The notes beneath the pieces are model-generated. The model saw only the letters and a program-made list of their open reading frames with translations. It had not been told where the DNA came from and searched no databases. Shown piece after piece: positions 1 to 7,448 of a stretch of DNA of 64,000 nucleotides. Source of the DNA: Mesorhizobium sp. M2A.F.Ca.ET.046.03.2.1 (GTDB lineage Bacteria; Pseudomonadota; Alphaproteobacteria; Rhizobiales; Rhizobiaceae); NCBI RefSeq assembly GCF_003952425.1, contig NZ_CP034449.1:3782001-3846000 (forward strand). Reading direction: 5' to 3'. How positions within the stretch are numbered: the first letter of the stretch is position 1; each line of letters starts with the position of its first letter. The translations under genes were made by a program, and so were the position numbers.

Positions 1-133
1 TGGGCGCGGCGACAGTGTCCACCGAGGCCGTTGTCGCGCATTTCGAGATCGTCATCCGCCAGTTGTTGGGTCACCATCAAACCAATTTGACGCCCCGGGA
101 CAATATCGTCCGGCATTGTCCGGTGTGCGACGA

Positions 134-149
134 TGTTGGGGATGCGACA
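134..149 (+). promoter_or_regulatory. Candidate NifA upstream activator site
   Basis: The sequence reads TGT-N10-ACA exactly (TGT 134-136, ACA 147-149), the consensus for NifA binding. It lies about 36 bp before a -24/-12 promoter element, so around -70 relative to the expected transcript start. That is somewhat closer than the usual 80-150 bp but workable. No second perfect copy was found in 1-133, which otherwise holds nothing recognisable. Confidence 0.6.
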
Positions 150-184
150 TAGGCGGATTGCCGTGTATTAAACCGCTTTTCCTT

Positions 185-199
185 TGGCACGCATATTGC
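185..199 (+). promoter_or_regulatory. Sigma-54 (RpoN) -24/-12 promoter
   Basis: TGGCACG-N4-TTGC matches the sigma-54 consensus, with the invariant GG at 186-187 and GC at 198-199 correctly spaced. With the NifA site upstream, this predicts transcription starting near 211-213 under NifA control, that is, in nitrogen-fixing, low-oxygen conditions. The first large gene downstream is the S9 peptidase at 581, which would leave a leader of about 370 nt. Confidence 0.75.
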
Positions 200-307
200 G
201 CCCTATCGGTAAACCTCGTCATGGGCCGGCGGCAATCGCTCGGAGATTGTCGAAATAGCACAATCTGCCGGGGTGACATCCGGCCCGACTAGAGCAGGAC
301 CTTTCAG

Positions 308-550
308 ATGATGCAGAAAAGCAAGCGGCCATACTCGCGGGGAAATAGTCGCGTCAGGGCTGCATGGACGCTCTTTCCTGGTTGTTTCGGCGACGGACGC
401 CAACTCTTCAATCGGCACCCGAACCAGTGCCTGGATGTCCAAGGAGCGCCCCTGTTGCGCGTGCCTGGCTGCACCCGCGTGCTGGCTCTCCTCCAAGGCG
501 ACGCTCGGCGCTGCTGCAGACCGGCGACGAGAACCCAACTTCAAAATTAG
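308..550 (+). CDS. Possible small ORF in the NifA-driven leader
   Basis: An 80-codon open frame starts with two ATG codons and has an AGGA at 296-299 as a possible ribosome site. The product would be basic and Cys/Arg-rich, with no domain I recognise. A second, overlapping frame (364-768) is also open, which suggests that GC-rich composition rather than selection keeps the frames open. It is listed only because it would be the first frame on a transcript from the sigma-54 promoter. It may be untranslated leader. Confidence 0.15.
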   Translation: MMQKSKRPYSRGNSRVRAAWTLFPGCFGDGRQLFNRHPNQCLDVQGAPLLRVPGCTRVLALLQGDARRCCRPATRTQLQN

Positions 551-580
551 CATTCCGAAAACCGAAAGAAGTGAACAGGT

Positions 581-2887
581 ATGTCCAGGATCGGCGCTTT
601 GACGCGCGCGGCATGGCGATCGGCAACTCAGACGCTGGCCAAGGGTTCGAAAAGTTTACACCCGACGCTAGCGCCGGCCGATTTCAAGCGCGCACTTACG
701 ATCAACGATCGATATGGCGGGCTCACTGTCAATGTCCCCAAAATGCCTTTCTGGCTGACCGGGGGTGAAGCCTTCGTCTACCGCCGGACTAGCCACGGCG
801 AGCAGCAGTTCATGCAGGTCGATGCTGCCACGGGTTTCAAGCGGCCCGCTTTCGATCAGGCGCGTCTGGCGGCAGCGCTAAACAAGGTGAGCCATGAGAG
901 CTATCAAGCCGGCAATCTTCCGTTCGACCGTTTCGAACTGAGTGAGGATGGTCGCAGGCTCGACTTCCAGATTGAAGACACCCGGTGGAGCTGCGACCTT
1001 GCAAGCTATGACTGTACCAGCACCACATTCGATGCAAGGAAAGGGGACCGTAGGGAGCTCAGCCACCGCTACACGCCGCCAGCGGAGAACAACCCCGACA
1101 AGAGCAACGCGTCGCCCGACGGCAAATGGATCGCCTATATCAAGAACTGCAACGTTTTCCTGCGCAGCGAGGACGGATTGCAGGATGTTCCTCTGAGCCG
1201 GGACGGAGCCGAAGGCAATTGCTACGTCTTTTCGACGCTGAGCTGGTCGCCGGACTCGCGCCACCTCGCCGCTTACCTTGTTCGCCCCGGCTATAGGCGA
1301 GAGGTCCGCTACCTCAATTCATCGACGGACCAGTTGGAGCGGGAATATTCAACAATATTCTATCCCAGGCCGGGCGATGTCCTTCCGCTGCCCCAACCAG
1401 TCCTGTTCGACATTGCCGGCCGGCGCCAGATCGTGATTGACGGTGCCCTCTTCTCGAACGTCTTCGAACTTTCCCCTCTCCGGTGGTGGGCGGACAGCCG
1501 CGGCTTCACTTTCGAATATAACCAGCGCGGGCATCAGCTCTATCGCTTGGTCGAGGTAGACGCCGCCTCGGGCCGCGGGCGCTCCCTGATCGATGAGACC
1601 AGCGAGACATTCGTGGATTATTTGCCGCTGGGGCATGGCCAGGAGGATGCCGGAAAAATCTTCCGTTACGATGTCGATGACGGGAAGGAGATCATCTGGG
1701 CATCAGAGCGCGACGGGTATGAGCATTTGTATCTTTTCAACGGCCGGACAGGCGCGCTCGAAAACCAGATCACCCGAGGTGAGTGGGTCGTCCGGAGGGT
1801 CAACCATGTCGATCCGGTGAAGCGTCAGATCTGGTTCGAGGCGAGCGGGATGAACTCGCAGGAGGACCCCTATTGGGTCCATGCTTACCGCATCGGCTTT
1901 GACGGCAAGGGACTGACTGCACTGACGCCCGAACCGGCCAACCACCATATCGAGTTCTCGCCTGACAGGCGCTATTATGTCGATCTCTGGTCACGCATCG
2001 ATCTGCCCCCGCGCATGGCACTCTACCGCGCCAGCGACAATGCCAAGCTCCAGCAGATCGAGACGGCCGACATTTCCGAGCTCGTCGCCGCAGGCTGGCA
2101 GCCGCCGCTCAGTTTCCATTCCAAGGGGCGCGACGGCAAAACTGACATCTGGGGTGTGCTCCACCTGCCAGCCAACTTCGACCCGACGAAGAAATACCCG
2201 GTTGTGGAGAATATCTATGCTGGACCCCACGGCTCCTTCGTCCCAAAATCCTTCTCGCGGTGGACAGAGCCGCTCACGCAGCTGGGCTTCGTCGTTGCTC
2301 AGATCGACGGCATGGGCACCAACAACCGCTCCCGCGCCTTCCATGATGTTGCTTGGAAGAATCTGAAGGACGCAGGATTTCCCGATCGCATTCTGTGGCA
2401 CAAGGCGGCGGCCGCGCAATATCCATGGTACGACATATCCAACGTCGGCATTTTTGGCGCATCCGCCGGCGGCCAGAGTGCAGTCAGCGCGCTGCTCTTT
2501 CACCCCGATTTCTACAAGGTCGCCGTCGCCAAAAACGGCTGCTTCGACAACAGGATAGACAAGACCTGGTGGAATGAACTGTGGATGGGGTGGCCGGTCG
2601 GCATTGAATATTCGCAATCCTCCGCCGTTGACAATGCTCACAGGCTGCAGGGCAAGCTGATGATCGCGGTCGGCGAAATGGATGATAATGTCGATCCGTT
2701 TTGCTCGTTCCAGCTTGCCGATCGACTCATCAAGGCAGGAAAAGATTTTGACATTGTCTACGTTCCTGGTGCCAATCACCATACTCTAGGCACCTACACC
2801 GAGCGCAAACTCCTAGACTTCTTCGTTCGCAACATTCTCGGTCAGACCCCGCCCGACTGGAACAGCAAACCGATCGAGCTGGAGTAG
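581..2887 (+). CDS. S9 family peptidase, dipeptidyl-peptidase IV-like
   Basis: The 768-residue protein has the two-part layout of the prolyl oligopeptidase family: an N-terminal beta-propeller region (about residues 30-500) and a C-terminal alpha/beta-hydrolase domain. The nucleophile lies in GASAGG (Ser628). The acid is in a DDNVD block (Asp702, as in DPP4), and the base is His733 or His734 in GANHH. The length fits DPP4-like enzymes, which remove X-Pro dipeptides from peptide N-termini. No convincing signal peptide is visible from this ATG, so the compartment is unclear. The ribosome site (AGAAG, 568-572) is weak. The gene stands alone, about 370 nt downstream of a NifA/sigma-54 promoter, which suggests expression in nitrogen-fixing bacteroids. 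The substrate is unknown. Confidence 0.85.
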   Translation: MSRIGALTRAAWRSATQTLAKGSKSLHPTLAPADFKRALTINDRYGGLTVNVPKMPFWLTGGEAFVYRRTSHGEQQFMQVDAATGFKRPAFDQARLAAALNKVSHESYQAGNLPFDRFELSEDGRRLDFQIEDTRWSCDLASYDCTSTTFDARKGDRRELSHRYTPPAENNPDKSNASPDGKWIAYIKNCNVFLRSEDGLQDVPLSRDGAEGNCYVFSTLSWSPDSRHLAAYLVRPGYRREVRYLNSSTDQLEREYSTIFYPRPGDVLPLPQPVLFDIAGRRQIVIDGALFSNVFELSPLRWWADSRGFTFEYNQRGHQLYRLVEVDAASGRGRSLIDETSETFVDYLPLGHGQEDAGKIFRYDVDDGKEIIWASERDGYEHLYLFNGRTGALENQITRGEWVVRRVNHVDPVKRQIWFEASGMNSQEDPYWVHAYRIGFDGKGLTALTPEPANHHIEFSPDRRYYVDLWSRIDLPPRMALYRASDNAKLQQIETADISELVAAGWQPPLSFHSKGRDGKTDIWGVLHLPANFDPTKKYPVVENIYAGPHGSFVPKSFSRWTEPLTQLGFVVAQIDGMGTNNRSRAFHDVAWKNLKDAGFPDRILWHKAAAAQYPWYDISNVGIFGASAGGQSAVSALLFHPDFYKVAVAKNGCFDNRIDKTWWNELWMGWPVGIEYSQSSAVDNAHRLQGKLMIAVGEMDDNVDPFCSFQLADRLIKAGKDFDIVYVPGANHHTLGTYTERKLLDFFVRNILGQTPPDWNSKPIELE

Positions 2888-3548
2888 CTTGTGGCTCTTG
2901 CAATTGTTAGCTCGCCTTATCGGCTGTAATCAGGGCGAGGCGCGAGCAAATCTGCACCGAAGGACGATCGTGGAGTCTAGGACTTGCGCTGCGTATTGAG
3001 GATAGGCTCGCCGCGACGTTGGTCTGAGCAAACTGCTTGATAGGCACGCCTGCAGACCGCGTGTGTGCGATTGCAAGATCCCCTATCAGCCTGGTGTGAA
3101 GCGTTCAGGGGAAAAGCCGCACCCAACGCCGCTTCCGCTCGCCGTAACGCTACGGCGGTGCGGCCCACCCGATCCGCTCGACGAGCATAGGAACACATAG
3201 GTCCCCGAACGGACGATTACCTTGGCAATAGAAGACCCTCGTCGGTCATCGCCGCTGTGGGTGGCAGCCCGTCGGTCTGGAGCTGCCACGATTCTCATCC
3301 TCGCGTCACATATGAGCTGAAGCTTTCCGGATCGGGTATCCAATCGGCATCCAGTTGCTCGGCGATATGGTTGAATTCTACCTCAGGACAAGAGTGAGTA
3401 GAGCAGCCCCGCTACGAAAATCCTATCCTGGTTCGTTTGACGCATCGACTATTCAGATTGATTGGCGTGATACCCGGCGCGGCCGCAACACGCTAGGCCG
3501 TCAACCGCTGAGCAGAAAACCAGCCTTCGCCTTCCGCGGCGGCGGACC
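2888..3548. other. Intergenic region, no gene seen
   Basis: About 660 bp separate the peptidase gene from the tts box. The imperfect pair CTCGCC/GGGCGAG (about 2910-2941) could form a weak hairpin after the peptidase gene. The open frames here (2977-3198 minus, 3086-3343 minus, 3355-3579 plus) show no family features and mutually overlap. I see no nod box or sigma-54 element. Confidence 0.5.
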
Positions 3549-3580
3549 TCGTCAGCCTTTCGAAAGCTTGCCTGAGTAGG
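3549..3580 (+). promoter_or_regulatory. tts box (TtsI-dependent type III promoter)
   Basis: The core GTCAGCCTTTCGAAAGCTTG (3551-3570), followed by CCTGAGTAGG, closely matches the rhizobial tts box, which is bound by the flavonoid/NodD-induced regulator TtsI. It lies just upstream of the Ulp1-type effector gene in the right orientation. No type III secretion structural genes are in this window, so TtsI and the secretion machinery must be elsewhere. Confidence 0.85.
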
Positions 3581-3612
3581 TTGCTCATGTGATCTGTGGA
3601 AGTGAGGCTAGC

Positions 3613-6600
3613 GTGCACCCGTACAAACTGGACATTCATCGTAGCAGCTTGGCTGCAGGTGCAGCACGCCGTACCGCACGAGCAAGCGGACAAGCCGGCC
3701 AAGCCGGTTTTGAGCAGCACTTGGGCGAATTGCAGGCGGCGGATGAGTTGATGAGTGCACCAGGCGAGGATGTCCTCGTCAATGGCTCGCATGGCAAAGG
3801 TGAGTTGAGACCAACGAAGAGGCAGAGGATCCAAAGCAATCTGCAGCATGCTGTCACTGAGCGGCAACCAGGTCAGGTTGGTGACTCAGGCGCTCGCGCG
3901 ATGATGCAACTCCCTGCCCATCAGGTGGGTACATCGGAACGGGAGGCGCAGCTCGCGATGCAGGGGGATGAGCACGAATACACCCCAGCGCCGCATCTCG
4001 ATGGGTCGATGCCCTCGACAGTGCAGCCGGATCGTCCAATTGTGGCCCCCGACGGTGCCGACAAGCGTCCTGTTTATTCCAACGATGCCACCGCCATCGA
4101 AGGGCTGAAGTCTGCACTCCTTGCGGGTAAAGCCAGGCCGGACACGGTCACTCGCAGCGCAAATTCTCTTTTCGGCTTTAGTCGTTGGCTCTTTCAAAAC
4201 AAAAAGCCAGGGTTTGCTGCTCGGCTTTACCATCCGTCGCTGAGCCAGGATCTCGAGGAGTACGAGAGTAGGGGTGGTTCCTCCACAGTGGCTGGCGCAC
4301 TGCGTCAACTGATGAAGCCGATAGGCGGAGCCGCCCCGATTGTGGGTCGCGCTGTCCTGAACCCCCATCCTGACGACGCCGCGCTCACTAGACATTTCAG
4401 ATCCGCGAGCGGCTACGCAACTGCTCTTAACCATTTCAGTCATTACCTACGTCAAAATGACAAGCTCGGGATTGCGGGCCGGATTTACGATGAATCGCTG
4501 GATAAAGATGTTGAGAGCTACAAGGCCGCCTCCTCTACTCGTGGAGCTCCGATCGAATCTGCACTGGTTTATATCCGCAAGCACCCGCCGCGCGTTATAC
4601 TCGGGAGTCATCTGGAAAACGCGGTCAGCATGGAGGCTCGTCCCCGTGGCGACGCTGCTCAGCATACCGCACCACAGCAGGGATTCGATTGGCCAGAGGA
4701 GCTCCTGCCGGTAGGTTATAAGGAGGGCACCGATCTACCATTGTCTCTCGCCCCAACCGCGCACCAACACCAAGCACCCGACTTTGGAGAGGCCGTCCCT
4801 CACTTGAACTGGCGCCACGGCGACCAGGGCGCCCCGGAGGGGCTGGTAGCTGCACGGGACAGGAGCAGCCCGCTGCCAAGCGAGGCGGTGCCACATAAAT
4901 CTGGACGGGGACTCGCTACGCAGCCCAGATTGTGGGCGGAGAAATCCGCCTCGCCAGAGCTCTTTCGACGGCGGGCGGAGCAGGCTCTGCCGGCGTCCGC
5001 CAGAGGTGTGGAGACATCCTCCGCGGTTGATGAAGCCGCCGCTCGCCAAGCTTTGGCTTGGTTGCAGCAGGAGATGGAGGGGATCGAACCGATGCAGGAT
5101 CCTCATAAGGTGGCTACACCGGAATCTGAGGCGCAGCTCGTCAGGCAGAGGGATGAACACGAATCCACCCCAGCACCGCATCCCGGAGGTGGTGGTTCGA
5201 TGTCCTCGACAGTGCAGCCGGATCGTCCAATTGTAGTCCCCAACGGTTCCGACAAGCGTCCTGTCTATTCCAACGATGCGACCGCTATCGAAGGGCTGAG
5301 GGCAGCATTCCACGCGGGTAAGGCCAGCGCGAACACGGTCACTTTCAATGTAAATTCTCTTTTCGGCTTTAGTCGGTGGCTCCTTCAAAACAACAAGCCA
5401 GGGTTTGCTGCTCGGCTTTACCATTCGTCGCTGGATCAGGATCTCAAGGAGTACGAGAGTACGGGTGGTTCCTCCACCGTGGCTGGCGCACTGCGTTACC
5501 TCAAGAAGTCGACAAGCGGAGCCCCGATTATGGGTCGCCCTCTCGTGATCCCCTATCCTGACGATGCCGAGCTCATTAGAGATTACAGAGCCGCTTCGAC
5601 CAAGGAGTACCTGGCAGCGCCTGCGACCGGACGGAATCCAGATACCGTGGGCGGCTATACAAATTTTCTTAGACATTTTAGCCAGTATCTGCGTCAAAAT
5701 AACAAGCCTGGGATTGCCGCTCGGATTCACGACAAATCGCTGGATAAAGATGTTGAGAGCTTCAAGGCTGTCTCCTATGGTAATAGACTAAGTATCGGTT
5801 CTGCATTGGCTCACCTCCGGGATATCCTGCCGCGCATTGTGCTCGGGCGCGAAACTGTCCTTGCTGCTCATCCGGCAGACGCAGTCACCAGGCGCGTTGG
5901 GGCCGCTGCTGAAGCTGGGCCAGCGGCACCGGCAAGAGCTCCCCAACCCGCCTCGCCAGCAACCGCTAAGCTGCCAGGCACCTACCGCGGCCTTCCACTG
6001 GTTGATGTGACCACACTGACGACCAGTTCCTCTGGGGCTCAGATCGGGGCGCTCGATCCGACAGCCCCGTCCAACGTTGCAACGGGGCGGGTGCTCGGCG
6101 CCGCCGAATGGCTGAGCGACGCCCATGTCCAGAGAGATTACAATTTGCTGGAGCGGCAACTGCAGGGGATCAATCCGGCGCTCGCTGCCCGGACTCGGCT
6201 GGTGGATCCTTCCGTATCCCATCTACTGCGACACACGTCGCCGCAAGACGCTCGAGGCATATTGCAGTCCATCTATAATCAAAACAACGCCACAGCCGAC
6301 TTCCTGTTCTTGCCAGTGAATAATGGCACGGCTACTAGCCCCGGCACCCATTGGTCGCTGCTGCTCGTTGATCGCCGCGACCCCGAAAGGCGGTTCGCCT
6401 ATCACTACGACTCCCTCCAGCGAGAGGGATATAACGACGTGCCTGCAAAACAGCTCGCAGGACTGCTGAATGCTACCTTGGCGCCAGCCCCCATGGCCAG
6501 ACAGACGAACCATTATGATTGCGGCGTATTTGTCCTGGAGGGCACGTGGGCGCTGGTTGAACGATTGGTGAAAGGGCAGCGGCCAGACCACGAGCCGCTG

Positions 6601-7242
6601 CCCCTCGACAACCTCGTTGCCGATCGGCAGGCGCTGCAAGACCGGCTAAGGAGGCGCTTGCCGCACGAGGAAGAGCCGCGGCAGCTGCTGGAGGATGAAC
6701 CCGCCTCCCCACCGATGATGGCATTCGAGCCAGGGGAACTGCGGCAACTGTTGGAAGACGAGCCTGACTCCCCACCAATGATGGCGTTCGAGTCAGGGGA
6801 ACTGCGGCAACTGTTGGAAGACGAGCCTGCCTCCCCACCAATGATGGCGTTCGAGTCAGGGGAACTGCGGCAACTGTTGGAGGACGAGCCTGCCTCCCCA
6901 CCAATGATGGCGTTCGAGCCAGGGGAACTGCGGCAGCTGTTGGAGGATGAACCCGCTTCCCCACCGATGATGGCGTTCGAGCCAGGGGAACTGCGGCAGC
7001 TGTTGGAGGATGAACCCGCTTCCCCACCGATGATGGCGTTCGAGCCAGGGGAACTGCGGCAACTGTTGGAAGACGAGCCTGCCTCCCCACCAATGATGGC
7101 GTTCGAGCCAGGGGAACTGCGGCAACTGTTGAATGATGAGCCTGCCTCCACTTGGGCACAAATCAATTCGACCCCACATGCGCGAGCGGACGGTGTTCAT
7201 CAGCCAGCCCAGGCGCCCTGGCTCCCTGAACGCAGAAGATAA
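3613..7242 (+). CDS. Type III effector, Ulp1/C48 SUMO-protease family (NopD-like)
   Basis: I chose the GTG at 3613 (1,209 aa; next to GGAAGTGAGG). The in-frame GTG at 3589 sits only 8 bp after the tts box. Layout: about 130 low-complexity residues; two copies of a roughly 210-residue region (about 136-333 and 533-744), each holding two related modules with FSxWL/FSxYLRQN and DxSLDKDVE-type motifs; a linker; a C48 peptidase domain (about 850-1000); then a tail of 21-residue repeats. The protease triad is complete: His913 (GTHWSLL), Asp933 (YHYDS), Cys970 (HYDCGVF). Ulp1-type rhizobial effectors of the NopD family remove SUMO from plant proteins. Secretion through the type III system and action in the host cell are inferred from the tts box and the family. 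No classical signal peptide is present. Confidence 0.88.
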   Translation: MHPYKLDIHRSSLAAGAARRTARASGQAGQAGFEQHLGELQAADELMSAPGEDVLVNGSHGKGELRPTKRQRIQSNLQHAVTERQPGQVGDSGARAMMQLPAHQVGTSEREAQLAMQGDEHEYTPAPHLDGSMPSTVQPDRPIVAPDGADKRPVYSNDATAIEGLKSALLAGKARPDTVTRSANSLFGFSRWLFQNKKPGFAARLYHPSLSQDLEEYESRGGSSTVAGALRQLMKPIGGAAPIVGRAVLNPHPDDAALTRHFRSASGYATALNHFSHYLRQNDKLGIAGRIYDESLDKDVESYKAASSTRGAPIESALVYIRKHPPRVILGSHLENAVSMEARPRGDAAQHTAPQQGFDWPEELLPVGYKEGTDLPLSLAPTAHQHQAPDFGEAVPHLNWRHGDQGAPEGLVAARDRSSPLPSEAVPHKSGRGLATQPRLWAEKSASPELFRRRAEQALPASARGVETSSAVDEAAARQALAWLQQEMEGIEPMQDPHKVATPESEAQLVRQRDEHESTPAPHPGGGGSMSSTVQPDRPIVVPNGSDKRPVYSNDATAIEGLRAAFHAGKASANTVTFNVNSLFGFSRWLLQNNKPGFAARLYHSSLDQDLKEYESTGGSSTVAGALRYLKKSTSGAPIMGRPLVIPYPDDAELIRDYRAASTKEYLAAPATGRNPDTVGGYTNFLRHFSQYLRQNNKPGIAARIHDKSLDKDVESFKAVSYGNRLSIGSALAHLRDILPRIVLGRETVLAAHPADAVTRRVGAAAEAGPAAPARAPQPASPATAKLPGTYRGLPLVDVTTLTTSSSGAQIGALDPTAPSNVATGRVLGAAEWLSDAHVQRDYNLLERQLQGINPALAARTRLVDPSVSHLLRHTSPQDARGILQSIYNQNNATADFLFLPVNNGTATSPGTHWSLLLVDRRDPERRFAYHYDSLQREGYNDVPAKQLAGLLNATLAPAPMARQTNHYDCGVFVLEGTWALVERLVKGQRPDHEPLPLDNLVADRQALQDRLRRRLPHEEEPRQLLEDEPASPPMMAFEPGELRQLLEDEPDSPPMMAFESGELRQLLEDEPASPPMMAFESGELRQLLEDEPASPPMMAFEPGELRQLLEDEPASPPMMAFEPGELRQLLEDEPASPPMMAFEPGELRQLLEDEPASPPMMAFEPGELRQLLNDEPASTWAQINSTPHARADGVHQPAQAPWLPERRR
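4018..5850 (+). repeat. Duplicated N-terminal module region of the effector
   Basis: The segment from about 4018 to 4613 is repeated with divergence at about 5209-5847. Both copies begin with TVQPDRPIV and contain KRPVYSNDATAIEGL and SSTVAGALR. Inside each copy there are two shorter related units about 87 residues apart, so four modules in total. The copies differ mainly by substitutions and a short insertion (AAPATGRNPDTVGGY) present only in the second. Similar repeated regions are known in rhizobial Ulp1 effectors; their role is unclear. Confidence 0.8.
6673..7152 (+). repeat. 63-bp in-frame minisatellite coding the 21-aa tail repeats
   Basis: Seven full units of 63 bp begin at 6673, 6736, 6799, 6862, 6925, 6988 and 7051, and a partial eighth begins at 7114. 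Each encodes ELRQLLEDEPASPPMMAFEPG or a near copy (A/D and P/S variants; the first unit starts EP instead of EL). The units are nearly identical at the DNA level, so copy number probably varies between strains. Confidence 0.97.
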
Positions 7243-7448
7243 CTTTGCGGAGGAGCGGTCACGCAACTGTCGGCGGCGCCGGGCCTCAGGGTGAATGGAG
7301 AGGATGGTGTCGCGTGAAGGCGCAACACGCGTGCTGACCGACCTGCATAGTAGGAAGTCGTTCATTGCTCCCAAATCGTATGTGAGGAACATTCCTGTCC
7401 CGGCTGCACCGCGCGATGCTAGGTCGCGTTGTTCAGCGGGCCAAGCCG

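Noticed and set aside
3415..3470. Possible nod box before the tts box (ATCGACTATTCAGATTGATTGG)
   Set aside because: It lacks the ATC-N9-GAT repeats of NodD sites.
6473..7166. Minus-strand frames with regular repeats (TVAAVPLARTPS and SSSNSCRSSPGS)
   Set aside because: They are antisense reads of the 63-bp effector tail repeat; any period divisible by three gives repeats in all frames.
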